From NCBI RefSeq assembly GCF_014200725.1, contig NZ_JACHCL010000001.1, positions 682,001-746,000 of the forward strand: 64,000 nucleotides of DNA, written 5' to 3'. The DNA is from Janthinobacterium silvisoli. Lineage in GTDB: Bacteria > Pseudomonadota > Gammaproteobacteria > Burkholderiales > Burkholderiaceae_D. The position numbers and the translations under genes are program-made. This document shows positions 27,146 to 34,740 of this stretch, in pieces; positions within the stretch are counted from its first letter, which is position 1; every line of letters begins with the position of its first letter. The notes under the pieces are model-generated. The model was not told the DNA's origin and did no database searches. It worked only from the letters and a program-made list of their open reading frames with translations.

Positions 27146-27649
27146 ATGCATTTTATTTATCAGCGTCTACGCCTGGGTTTCCTGGGATTGCTCATGCTGA
27201 GCCTTTTGGCCGCTTGCCAGAGCACGCCAGCAACGACATCGCCCTTCAATGCCGCCCAGGTAGCCACCTTGAAGGAACAGGGTTTCTATCAAACGGATGA
27301 AGGCTGGGAGCTGAGCTTTACCGACAAGCTGCTGTTCGACTTCGGCGCATCGAGCCTGAACAGCGCCAGCCGCAACGGCATCCAGAAAATCAGCGCAGCC
27401 CTGTTGAAAGTCAACATCACCCACTTGCGCGTGGAAGGCCATACCGACAACGAAGGGGCCGAAGCGCTTAACAACAAGCTGTCGCTGGCGCGCGCCAACG
27501 TGGTGGCCGACGCCATGGGCACGGCAGGGATTCCACGCAACAACATGATCGTGCGCGGCCTGGGCATGAGCAAGCCGGTAGCGTCGAACGCCAGCAAGGC
27601 GGGTCAGGCTGAAAACCGCCGCGTTACCGTCATCGTCACCTCGCCATGA
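27146..27649 (+). CDS. yfiB: YfiB-type OmpA-domain lipoprotein
   Basis: 167 residues from the ATG after AAGGAG. The lipobox is LSLLAAC with Cys about 23 as the lipid-carrying residue; Gln and Ser follow, so it should go to the outer membrane. The C-terminal OmpA-like peptidoglycan-binding domain shows LLFDFGASSLNSAS, LRVEGHTDNEGAEALNNKLSLARA and RGLGMSKPVASNAS. In the Pseudomonas system YfiB binds YfiR at the outer membrane and frees YfiN; gene order here (R, N, B) is the same. It overlaps the next gene, a gluconokinase, by 4 bp. Confidence 0.9.
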   Translation: MHFIYQRLRLGFLGLLMLSLLAACQSTPATTSPFNAAQVATLKEQGFYQTDEGWELSFTDKLLFDFGASSLNSASRNGIQKISAALLKVNITHLRVEGHTDNEGAEALNNKLSLARANVVADAMGTAGIPRNNMIVRGLGMSKPVASNASKAGQAENRRVTVIVTSP

Positions 27650-28155
27650 CGGCAAGCCGGACAAACACGCTGCGCTGGGTCGTGATGGGCGTGTCCGGCT
27701 GCGGCAAGAGCAGCGTCGGCAGCCTGCTGGCCAGCCAGTTGAAAGTGGACTATGTGGAAGGCGACGAGCTGCACCCGCCAGTCAACGTGGCCAAAATGGC
27801 GGCCGGCGTGCCGCTCACCGATGCCGACCGCGCCGGCTGGCTGGCCACCTTGCGCGAGCGTATCGCACTGGCGCGCGCGCAAGGCGTCGGCCTGGTGGTC
27901 TCGTGCTCAGCGCTGAAACGCGCTTACCGCGATCTCTTGCGCGAGGGCGATCCCGCCTTGCGCTTTGCCCACCTGGCAGGTCCGCGCGAAGTGCTGCAGC
28001 AGCGCATGCAGCGCCGGGAGCACTTCATGCCGGCCAGCCTGCTGGACAGCCAGTTACAGACTTTGCAGCCACTGCAGGCCGATGAAGCAGGCATCGTGCT
28101 CGATATCCGCCAGTCGCTGCCTGACCTCGTGGAACAGATACTGCAAGCGGCTTGA
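27646..28155 (+). CDS. gntK: gluconokinase
   Basis: 169 residues. P-loop VVMGVSGCGKSSVG (about 12-25), substrate segment VEGDELHPPVNVAKMAAGVPLTDADR (about 37-62) and VSCSALKRAYRDLLR, with the lid arginines in QQRMQRREHFMPASLLDSQ. It phosphorylates D-gluconate to 6-phosphogluconate. Its start overlaps the yfiB stop, so it is co-transcribed with the c-di-GMP switch although the roles are not obviously related. No gluconate transporter or dehydratase is close by. Confidence 0.93.
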   Translation: MTASRTNTLRWVVMGVSGCGKSSVGSLLASQLKVDYVEGDELHPPVNVAKMAAGVPLTDADRAGWLATLRERIALARAQGVGLVVSCSALKRAYRDLLREGDPALRFAHLAGPREVLQQRMQRREHFMPASLLDSQLQTLQPLQADEAGIVLDIRQSLPDLVEQILQAA

Positions 28156-28225
28156 ACCTTGTCCTGGCGGCTGGACAGCCTGCAGCGCGCTGTGTAGACT
28201 GGCATGCACTTTCATGAGGAGTTGT

Positions 28226-28531
28226 ATGAGCACACCAAAAACGGCCCCCGAATTCTGGGAACGGGCTGACCAGATCATCGCCGTAGCCAATCAGCAATGC
28301 GAGCACAGCAATGGCGGCGAAGTAGCGACTTCGCTGCTGTATGCCGCTGCCCGCTTCAACGCCTTCCTGGTCGCCAGCAAGACCAATGACCCGGTCAAGA
28401 TGCAGCAAGAAAAAGAAGAAGCCGTCGCCTTTTTCACCGAGCAATACAAGCGCATGCTGAACGATAACTTCAACGACTATATCGCCAACTTCGCCAAATA
28501 CACCGATCCTGCCGCCGCTCCCAAGGCTTGA
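28226..28531 (+). CDS. DUF3144 family protein
   Basis: 101 residues from the ATG after GAGGAG. It is an all-helical small protein with the family segments FWERADQIIAVANQQ, TSLLYAAARFNAFLVAS and FFTEQYKRMLNDNFNDYIANF. It is acidic and soluble, with no signal. Function is unknown in the family. It lies 70 bp after gntK on the same strand. Confidence 0.8.
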   Translation: MSTPKTAPEFWERADQIIAVANQQCEHSNGGEVATSLLYAAARFNAFLVASKTNDPVKMQQEKEEAVAFFTEQYKRMLNDNFNDYIANFAKYTDPAAAPKA

Positions 28532-28565
28532 TCTTTACGCCGGCCAAGGACACCCACGCCTGCCG

Positions 28566-29108
28566 TCAGGCGTCATCCTTGCCGGCCAGGTAATTGTTCT
28601 TCACACGCACATAGTGCTCGGCCGAGTAGCGCAGGTAGGCGATCTCGGCTTCCGTCAGGGCGCGCACTTTCACGGCCGGCCGGCCCACGTACAAATGCCC
28701 GCTTTCCAGCACCTTGCCGGGCGACACCAGGCTGCCGGCGCCCAGCATCACGTTTTTCTCGACCACCACATCATCCATGACGATGCTGCCCATGCCGATC
28801 AGGCATTCATCGCCGATGGTGCAGCCGTGCAAGATGACGGAATGGCCGATGGTCACGTATTTGCCGATGGTCAAAGGCGAACCCTCGGGCTTGGACGCGC
28901 TCTTGTGCGACACATGGCCCATGGAAAAGTCTTGCACATTGCTGCCCTCGCCGATGACGATGCGGTTCACGTCGCCGCGCAGCACGCTGTTGCACCAGAT
29001 CGAGCAATCGTCGCCGATCTGTACATCGCCGATCACTTGCGCCGTGCCGTGCAGATAAACACGTTCACCGACCACGGGACGGGTATTGAGGTAAGAACTC
29101 AGAGGCAT
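28566..29108 (-). CDS. gamma-class carbonic anhydrase-like protein (YrdA/CaiE type)
   Basis: 180 residues with hexapeptide repeats of the left-handed beta-helix (VIGDVQIGDDCSIWCNSVLRGD, IGEGSNVQD, TIGKYVTIGHSVILHGCTIGDECLIGMGSIV). The three zinc-site histidines are visible in SMGHVSHKS and TIGHSVILHG. A C-terminal helix follows. A trimer binding zinc or iron is expected; many relatives lack measurable anhydrase activity, so the enzyme function is uncertain. It is convergent with the DUF3144 gene. Confidence 0.9.
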   Translation of the reverse strand: MPLSSYLNTRPVVGERVYLHGTAQVIGDVQIGDDCSIWCNSVLRGDVNRIVIGEGSNVQDFSMGHVSHKSASKPEGSPLTIGKYVTIGHSVILHGCTIGDECLIGMGSIVMDDVVVEKNVMLGAGSLVSPGKVLESGHLYVGRPAVKVRALTEAEIAYLRYSAEHYVRVKNNYLAGKDDA

Positions 29109-29145
29109 GGTTTTCTCGCTTCAGACTAAAAATAAACAAACAGTA

Positions 29146-29880
29146 TTACACCCAGCCGGCTGCCAGCGCAAAAATCGCCAGGCCATGCGCCAGCGACGCA
29201 CCCAGCAAACCGGCACGACTATATACCAGCCCCGCCACCACGCCTTCGATCACGGTAAACACCAGAATGGGCGCACCCACCTGGGTGACGGTGGTAGCCA
29301 GGAAAGCATGGCACAGGCCAAACAGCAGGCCCGACACCAGCGCCGCGCGCGCGGCCGGCATGTGTTCCTGTAACTGCTGCTGCAGCAAGCCGCGAAACAG
29401 CAGCTCTTCATAACAGTTGGCCGCCAACGCAAATACCAGCAACAGCGGCAGCAAAGAGGTCTCGACAGGCGGCAAGGACGGCAAGCCGGACAGCGCTTTC
29501 AACATCATGGCCAGCAACACCACCAGCGCTGCGCCGGCCAGGCCCCAGGCGGCAGAGATGGCATAGCCCTCCCCTTTCCAGCTAATGCGCGATCGCATCT
29601 CTTTTTCCAAACCACAAATGCTACCCACCAATCCCAGCGATATGGCGCCCAGCGCCAGCAAGATCAACGGAGGCGCTGTAAAGCGCAAGCCTCCGGCCGC
29701 CACTTGCCAGTAACCATGGATTGTCATCGCATCGCGCGCCAGCACGAAAAACAGTATATGCACCAGCACGCGCAGCAGCGCCAACTGGCGCGGCACGGTC
29801 AGCAGCAAGGCGCCGCAGACGACAAACGCGGGGGTAATGGCCAGCAGGTATTGCATCAGGGACTGCAGTTCAGGCATCAT
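29146..29880 (-). CDS. CPBP family intramembrane glutamic endopeptidase
   Basis: 244 residues from the ATG at 29880. The frame is open further upstream, but that part covers the ompW terminator, so the start is placed after it (no clear ribosome site, start uncertain). About seven membrane helices. The CPBP (CaaX protease/bacteriocin-processing) motifs are EELLFRGLL (E-E-x-x-x-R, about 144-152), FGLCHAFLA with the conserved His, and SLAHGLAI. It likely cleaves membrane proteins or peptides within the inner membrane. It is a single gene on the minus strand. Confidence 0.85.
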   Translation of the reverse strand: MMPELQSLMQYLLAITPAFVVCGALLLTVPRQLALLRVLVHILFFVLARDAMTIHGYWQVAAGGLRFTAPPLILLALGAISLGLVGSICGLEKEMRSRISWKGEGYAISAAWGLAGAALVVLLAMMLKALSGLPSLPPVETSLLPLLLVFALAANCYEELLFRGLLQQQLQEHMPAARAALVSGLLFGLCHAFLATTVTQVGAPILVFTVIEGVVAGLVYSRAGLLGASLAHGLAIFALAAGWV

Positions 29881-29954
29881 CAAAAGGGAAATGCATGCAA
29901 AAGTGCCAATCGACACGACGGCAGCAATTGTATGCGGCAACAAAAGAAATAGGC

Positions 29955-29983
29955 GAAAAAAATCCGGCTGCGTGAGCCGGATT
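29955..29983 (-). terminator. intrinsic terminator of ompW
   Basis: On the minus strand AATCCGGCT, loop CACGC, AGCCGGATT, then a T-run (29955-29960). Perfect 9-bp stem, 20 bp after the ompW stop. Confidence 0.9.
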
Positions 29984-30002
29984 CCATGACAGCGCGAGTT
30001 GC

Positions 30003-30620
30003 TTAGAAGCGATAACCGACGCCCACGCCGATCAGCCATGGATCAACTTTGACCTCGCTGGCCTTGGCGCCCGAGATAAACACATCGCTGCGGATCTGCA
30101 CTTTCTTGACGTCGAAGTTCAGCGACCAGTTCTTGTCGAACTTGTAGTCAGCGCCCGCTTGCAAGGAGAGGCCCCAGCTGTCGTGTTCAAGGCGGCCGGC
30201 GCCGTCCAGCAGATTGACGCCCGACATGGTGGTGTAGTTCACGCCCGCGCCCACATAAGGGCTGAACTGTTTTTCCGGCGTGAAATGGTATTGCAGGGAC
30301 AAGGTCGGCGGCAAATGTTTGAAGGTGCCGATCTTGTTGCCGTCGAGCGTGACGTCATGCTTTTGCGGGTAGGTCAGGATCAGCTCGGAAGCGATATTGG
30401 GGGTAAAGAAATACGAGATATCGATTTCAGGAATCGTCTTGCTGCTGACATGCAAACGATCGGATGCGCCCACGCCGCCGATCGGAGCAGACTTGTCGGC
30501 CGGGTCAATATGCACGGCGCGGACGCGGACCAGCCACGGGCTTTCCTCTGCCATTGCATTGCCGGCGTAGGCGCCGAGGATGGCCAGGACGAGTGCTGCT
30601 GCAGTTGCGGACTTTTTCAT
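30003..30620 (-). CDS. ompW: OmpW family outer membrane protein
   Basis: 205 residues from the ATG giving MKKSATAAALV; an ATG 69 bp upstream lies inside the promoter. The signal peptide ends AMA before EESPWLVRVRAVHIDP. The eight-stranded barrel of the OmpW family shows ISYFFTPNIASELILTYPQKHDV, TLSLQYHF, FSPYVGAGVNYTTM, DYKFDKNWSLNFDVKKVQ and the terminal GVGVGYRF with aromatic end residue. It forms a small hydrophobic-compound channel. Upstream is a consensus FNR site at -41.5, so expression should rise at low oxygen. It ends in a strong terminator. Confidence 0.93.
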   Translation of the reverse strand: MKKSATAAALVLAILGAYAGNAMAEESPWLVRVRAVHIDPADKSAPIGGVGASDRLHVSSKTIPEIDISYFFTPNIASELILTYPQKHDVTLDGNKIGTFKHLPPTLSLQYHFTPEKQFSPYVGAGVNYTTMSGVNLLDGAGRLEHDSWGLSLQAGADYKFDKNWSLNFDVKKVQIRSDVFISGAKASEVKVDPWLIGVGVGYRF

Positions 30621-30652
30621 TTCATTCTCTCTGTCGTTAAGTAACGCTGTGC

Positions 30653-30694
30653 AGTCTAAAAGTGCAGTGCAGCAAAAACTTTGATCCACATCAA
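30653..30694 (-). promoter_or_regulatory. class II FNR/Anr-activated promoter of ompW
   Basis: TTGATCCACATCAA (30681-30694) is a perfect TTGAT-N4-ATCAA dyad. Reading on the minus strand, TAGACT (30653-30658) is a 4/6 -10 hexamer placed so that the dyad centre falls at -41.5 from the predicted +1 near 30646. That is the exact class II spacing. Confidence 0.85.
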
Positions 30695-30752
30695 ATAGCT
30701 CCCGATGACGATCACAGAGGGATTTTTTCCTTTACCTAAGTCAAAAAGCGGC

Positions 30753-31649
30753 TCAATGCACGCCGGCAAACAGGCTGGCCAGCCAATCCGCAAACACGCG
30801 CACCCGGGACGACAGTTGCCGGTGATGCGGATACATCACGGAAACGGGGACAGGATCCGGACGCAGTGCCGGCAAGATTTCACACAGCTCGCCAGCCGCA
30901 ATCGATGACGCCAGATGATAACGGGGCGCCTGTATCAAACCCATGCCCGCGCGGCAACAGGCGTGATACGCATCAGCATTATTGACCGACACCGTGCCCG
31001 GCAATTCCAGGCTCTGCAGCTGGCCATCGACCTTGAATTCGAATGGCCACAGCTTGCCGGTATGGGCAGAAAAGAAATTGACGGCGCGATGGCCCTGCAA
31101 ATCGGCCAGCGTGTGCGGCGTGCCGTGCGCAGCCAGGTAGGCGGGACTGGCGCACGTTACCTGTTCCAGCAGCGCCACCCGGCGCGCCACCATGGACGAG
31201 TCCGTCAACACGCCCACCCGCAAGACGCAATCGACACCTTCGCGCACCAGATCGACCAGGCGGTCGCCCATGCCGATTTCCAGCTCGATCAGCGGGTAGC
31301 GGACGCAGAACTGGTCCAGCACGGGCATCACGAAATGCATGCCCAGGGTGCTATGCATATCGATGCGCAACTTGCCGGCTGGCTGCTGCACGGCTGCCGA
31401 AAACACGTTTTCCGTCTCTTCCAGGTCCGCCAGCAAGCGCACGCAGCGCTGGTAATAAGCCTGGCCATCGAGCGTAGGCGTCACCTGGCGCGTGGTCCGG
31501 TGCAACAGGCGCACGCGCAGCCGCGCTTCCAGTTGCTTGATCGCATGCGTCACCGTCGCCTTGGGAAAACCCAGATCATTGGCCGCCTGCGTAAAACTGT
31601 TCAGCTCCACAATGCGCGTAAATATCCGCATCGCATCAAATCGGTCCAT
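30753..31649 (-). CDS. LysR family transcriptional regulator
   Basis: 298 residues. Winged helix at 1-60 (MDRFDAMRIFTRIVELNSFTQAANDLGFPKATVTHAIKQLEARL) followed by the periplasmic-binding-like effector domain (RLLHRTTRQVTPTLDGQAYY, RIDMHSTLGMHFVMPVLDQF). The pattern is that of the LysR subgroup near AaeR/DmlR types. The target is not obvious: it is divergent from fur at 31826 and shares the gap at 30621-30752 with ompW only head to tail. It ends 59 bp from the FNR site. Confidence 0.9.
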   Translation of the reverse strand: MDRFDAMRIFTRIVELNSFTQAANDLGFPKATVTHAIKQLEARLRVRLLHRTTRQVTPTLDGQAYYQRCVRLLADLEETENVFSAAVQQPAGKLRIDMHSTLGMHFVMPVLDQFCVRYPLIELEIGMGDRLVDLVREGVDCVLRVGVLTDSSMVARRVALLEQVTCASPAYLAAHGTPHTLADLQGHRAVNFFSAHTGKLWPFEFKVDGQLQSLELPGTVSVNNADAYHACCRAGMGLIQAPRYHLASSIAAGELCEILPALRPDPVPVSVMYPHHRQLSSRVRVFADWLASLFAGVH

Positions 31650-31740
31650 AGTCGCCTCATTGTTTATCCTTACTGCACAGTGTAGCGATATCGCTCAGGC
31701 CTTTCCAGTTGTATCAACAAATTCATGCCGCACAGAACAA

Positions 31741-31775
31741 ATGAGAATAGTAATTATTATCATTTGCGATATAAT
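31741..31775 (+). promoter_or_regulatory. Fur box overlapping the fur promoter
   Basis: A near-palindrome at 31741-31763 (ATGAGAATAG / TAATTATTATCAT) matches the Fur consensus, and a perfect TATAAT lies at 31770-31775. This predicts iron-dependent autorepression of fur. Confidence 0.75.
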
Positions 31776-31825
31776 ATTGTGGTACGCCAAGGCCATAGTC
31801 AGGGCATCCACAAGAAAGGGAGACA

Positions 31826-32263
31826 ATGGATATATTGAGGGAACTGCGGGATTCAGGTTTGAAAGTCACGATCCCCCGTTTGCGCATCTTGCAGCTGTTT
31901 CAGGAAGGATCGATCAAGCACTTGAGTGCGGACGATGTCTATAAGCTCTTGCTGGCTGAAAAAATCGATGTGGGCCTGGCCACCATTTACCGCGTGCTGA
32001 TGCAGTTTGCCGAAGCGGGTATCTTGTTTCGCCGCCATTTTGAATCGGGCCACGCGGTGTTTGAACTCAATGAAGGCCAGCACCACGACCATCTGGTCTG
32101 CACAGGCTGCGGCAAGGTCGATGAGTTCGTCGATGAAAGCATCGAGCTGCGCCAAAATGAAATCGCCGCCGAACGCGGTTTCGTGCTGCACGAACATGCG
32201 CTGTCGCTGTACGGCACCTGCGCCGATTGCACGGCCAAAAAAATTCCTCCTCGCAAGGTCTGA
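31826..32263 (+). CDS. fur: ferric uptake regulator Fur
   Basis: 145 residues. N-terminal winged helix (LKVTIPRLRILQLFQEG, LSADDVYKLLLAEKIDVGLATIYRVLMQF), then the dimer/metal domain: VFELNEGQHHDHLVCTGCGKVDEF, with the H-H-D-H regulatory site and a first CxxC, and YGTCADC as the second CxxC (structural zinc). It represses iron-uptake genes when Fe2+ is bound. A Fur box covers its own promoter, and another precedes the TonB receptor gene at 45968-48121. Confidence 0.96.
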   Translation: MDILRELRDSGLKVTIPRLRILQLFQEGSIKHLSADDVYKLLLAEKIDVGLATIYRVLMQFAEAGILFRRHFESGHAVFELNEGQHHDHLVCTGCGKVDEFVDESIELRQNEIAAERGFVLHEHALSLYGTCADCTAKKIPPRKV

Positions 32264-32283
32264 GCGCGCCAGGCATCACGCGA

Positions 32284-32307
32284 TCTGGCAAGCCAAGGCT
32301 TGCCAGA
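32284..32307. repeat. 24-bp palindrome downstream of fur
   Basis: TCTGGCAAGCC, AA, GGCTTGCCAGA: a perfect 11-bp stem 21 bp after the fur stop. It lacks a T-run but could still end or insulate transcription. Confidence 0.5.
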
Positions 32308-32457
32308 CATCCATCTTTCATGCGCTTTTGACACATTCCACAGCGGCTGGTAATCAAGCTGTCATATTCAGCGGCTACCATGGTGATATTGCCTTTTTGC
32401 CAGTCGCCTTGCAGTAGCGGCAACAGGGTACCGACCGTTATGTAAAGGTAGCCGCCT

Positions 32458-33675
32458 GTGGAGTTCAACGCCTCTCGTCTGCATCTTCCCCGTTATCGCT
32501 CTTCCGTGGCGGCCGACCTGTGCATCGCCACCGAGTCGGTGCAGGCCGACGCCAGCAATTTCGATGTGCTGGAACTGTTTACGGAACGGCGCGACATGAT
32601 GAGCCTGCCCGTGACGGAACAGCAGCGCCCGATCGGCTTGATCAGCCGCAATATCTTCATGTCGCAAATGTCCAAGCCCTTTTATCACGAGGTGTATGGC
32701 AAGAAGAGCTGCATCGCCTTCATGGACAAGGAACCGCTGATCGTCGATGCGGCCATGAGCATCGAAGACCTCACCTTCCGCGCAGTGGAAGCGGGCGAAA
32801 AGGCGCTGGCCGACGGCTTCATCATCACCGAAGATGGCGCGCTGTCCGGGGTGGGTTTTGGGTTACAGCTGATGAACGTGGTGGCCACCATGCAGGCCGA
32901 GAAAAACCGCCAGATCATGCACAGCATCGATTACGCCAGCGTGATCCAGCGCGCCCTGCTGCGCACATCAAGTGCCGAACTGTCCGCCACCCTGCCCGAT
33001 GCGCACCTGGAATGGCAGCCGCGCGACGTGGTCGGCGGCGACTTTTATTTTTTCGAACGCCATGCAGGCGGCTGGTTCGCCGCCATCGCCGACTGCACCG
33101 GCCACGGCGTGCCCGGCGCCTTCATGACCCTGATCGCTTCGTCCGCCTTGAGCCAGGCCTTGCGCGAACTGGGGCCGCATGATCCGGCCGCCCTGATCGG
33201 CGCCGTCAGCCGCGCCATCAAGACCCTGCTGGGCCAGGATGGCAGCGCCACCGGTTCGAACGACGGCATGGACTGCGCCTTTTTATGCTACGACACCGCC
33301 AGCGCCAGCCTGCGTTTCGCGGGGGCGAAACTGGCGCTGTACCAGCTGGCGCCTGGCGACGATGCCGTGCGCGCCATCGATGGCGCGCGCATGGGCGTCG
33401 GTTATGTCGACACGCCGGCCGGCTATTGCTGGCATAACGAAACACTCGAAACACCGCAAGGCAGCCTGCTGTTCATCACCACCGATGGCTTGCTCGACCA
33501 GATCGGCGGCAGCCGCGATATCGCCTATGGCAAGCGGCGCATGCGCGAACAATTGCTGGCCCGCCGCGATGCCCCGGCCCGCGAGGTGGCGGCTGCGCTG
33601 CTGCACGATATCGCCGCCTGGCAGGGCGCGCAGCCACGCCGCGACGACCTGACCTTTTTCTGCTTTCGCCTTTAA
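32458..33675 (+). CDS. siaA: SiaA-like PP2C phosphatase with N-terminal CBS pair
   Basis: 405 residues from a GTG start with AAAGGT upstream. Residues 1-150 form a CBS pair of the kind found in CBS-GGDEF proteins (LPVTEQQRPIGLISRNIFM, KSCIAFMDKEPLIVDAAMSI, DGFIITEDGALSGVGFG). Residues 165-405 are a SpoIIE/PP2C phosphatase with metal-site motifs DVVGGDFYFF, IADCTGHGVPGAF, TTDGLLDQ and RRDDLTFFCF. By family knowledge SiaA dephosphorylates SiaC so that it can activate SiaD. The Pseudomonas SiaA is a membrane receptor with a HAMP domain; this one has no membrane segment, so its input must be cytoplasmic (a CBS ligand such as an adenine nucleotide is inference). Confidence 0.85.
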   Translation: MEFNASRLHLPRYRSSVAADLCIATESVQADASNFDVLELFTERRDMMSLPVTEQQRPIGLISRNIFMSQMSKPFYHEVYGKKSCIAFMDKEPLIVDAAMSIEDLTFRAVEAGEKALADGFIITEDGALSGVGFGLQLMNVVATMQAEKNRQIMHSIDYASVIQRALLRTSSAELSATLPDAHLEWQPRDVVGGDFYFFERHAGGWFAAIADCTGHGVPGAFMTLIASSALSQALRELGPHDPAALIGAVSRAIKTLLGQDGSATGSNDGMDCAFLCYDTASASLRFAGAKLALYQLAPGDDAVRAIDGARMGVGYVDTPAGYCWHNETLETPQGSLLFITTDGLLDQIGGSRDIAYGKRRMREQLLARRDAPAREVAAALLHDIAAWQGAQPRRDDLTFFCFRL

Positions 33676-33746
33676 CTCGCCTGTAGCCCGCCTTCAGGCC
33701 TTCCATCCACATCACGCCGGGGTACCGGCCAGCCAGGAGCACTGTC

Positions 33747-34304
33747 GTGCTGTACGAAGAATTCAACGAGTTTTGGGATGTGGCGCGCAAGCGCAATATC
33801 ATCTTTTTTTACGTGGGCTACTTTTCGCAGCACGTGGTCAGCGCGATTTCCGAAACCATCAAGGCGCGCCTCGATACGGCCGGTGCGGCCGGTCCCACGC
33901 GGCGGCGCATTTTTTCCTCGTTCATCGAAATGTCGCAAAACATCATGCACTACTCGTCGGACAGCCTGACGCCCGATGCGCAGCTGGACCAGCAGATGCG
34001 GCGTGGCTCGTTTTGCATCGGCACCCGCGGCGACAGCTTTTTCCTGTTGTGCGCCAATCCCGTTTCGACCGATAACGTGGCGAAAATCCGCACCCGCCTC
34101 GAACCGCTGCACACCATGACCATGGAAGATATCCGCCTGGCCTACAAGCGCGCCCTGCGTGAAGATACGCCCACCGACAGCAAGGGCGCCGGCCTGGGCT
34201 TTCTGACCATGGCGCGCGACGCCAGCGAACCGCTGGAATTCGAATTTGCCCAGGACGCGCAGGAACCGGGCAGCACCATCTTCTGCATCAAAGCCATCAT
34301 TTGA
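33747..34304 (+). CDS. siaB: SiaB family protein kinase
   Basis: 185 residues from a GTG start (AGGAG 8 nt before; an in-gene ATG would lose the conserved N-terminus). The SiaB/DUF6272 fold is a small GHKL-type ATPase: N-box-like EMSQNIMHYSSD (about 60-71) and the ATP lid region SKGAGLGFLTMARDAS (about 145-160). It opens with EEFNEFWDVARKRNIIFFYVGYFSQ. It phosphorylates SiaC on a threonine or serine, opposing SiaA. It lies between siaA and siaC with short gaps. Confidence 0.85.
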   Translation: MLYEEFNEFWDVARKRNIIFFYVGYFSQHVVSAISETIKARLDTAGAAGPTRRRIFSSFIEMSQNIMHYSSDSLTPDAQLDQQMRRGSFCIGTRGDSFFLLCANPVSTDNVAKIRTRLEPLHTMTMEDIRLAYKRALREDTPTDSKGAGLGFLTMARDASEPLEFEFAQDAQEPGSTIFCIKAII

Positions 34305-34326
34305 AAGAGCCGACTCAGGAAAGCAT

Positions 34327-34725
34327 ATGCAATTACCGTCACCACTGTTCATCACCGCGACCCCGAGTTCGCCCGAAATCGATTTCCGCTTCGAGCAGCA
34401 CACCCTGTCGATCAAGGGCGAGTCCTATCCGGAAAACGCAGCCGCTTTCTATGGCCCGCTGATCGCCGCCGTGCGCAGCTACCTGGAAGGCTGCCGCGAG
34501 GCGGAAATCAGCGTCAATGTCTCGCTGGCCTATTTCAACAGCTCCAGCACCAAGATGCTGTTCACCCTGTTCGATATCCTGAACCAGGCGGCCATCGACG
34601 GCAACCACGTGCGCCTGAACTGGTACCACGACGAAGACGACGACACCATCCTGGAGTTTGGCCAGGAACTGCAGCTCGACTTCACGGCGCTCGATTTCTG
34701 CGACCATCCCGTGCGCGGCAACTAA
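34327..34725 (+). CDS. siaC: SiaC family regulatory phosphoprotein (DUF1987)
   Basis: 132 residues from the ATG preceded by AGGA. The domain has the family opening ITATPSSPEIDF, the central GESYPENAAAFYGPLIAAVRSYL, and AYFNSSSTKMLFTLFDILN, where the Ser/Thr cluster at 72-75 corresponds to the phosphorylation site of Pseudomonas SiaC (alignment by eye). LNWYHDEDDDTILEFGQEL follows. Unphosphorylated SiaC binds and activates SiaD. Gene order and short gaps match the siaABCD operon. Confidence 0.88.
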   Translation: MQLPSPLFITATPSSPEIDFRFEQHTLSIKGESYPENAAAFYGPLIAAVRSYLEGCREAEISVNVSLAYFNSSSTKMLFTLFDILNQAAIDGNHVRLNWYHDEDDDTILEFGQELQLDFTALDFCDHPVRGN

Positions 34726-34740
34726 GGCATGGGAACAGCG

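Noticed and set aside
32328-32356. TTGACA promoter for siaA
   Set aside because: -35 is perfect, but no acceptable -10 lies at 16-18 bp.
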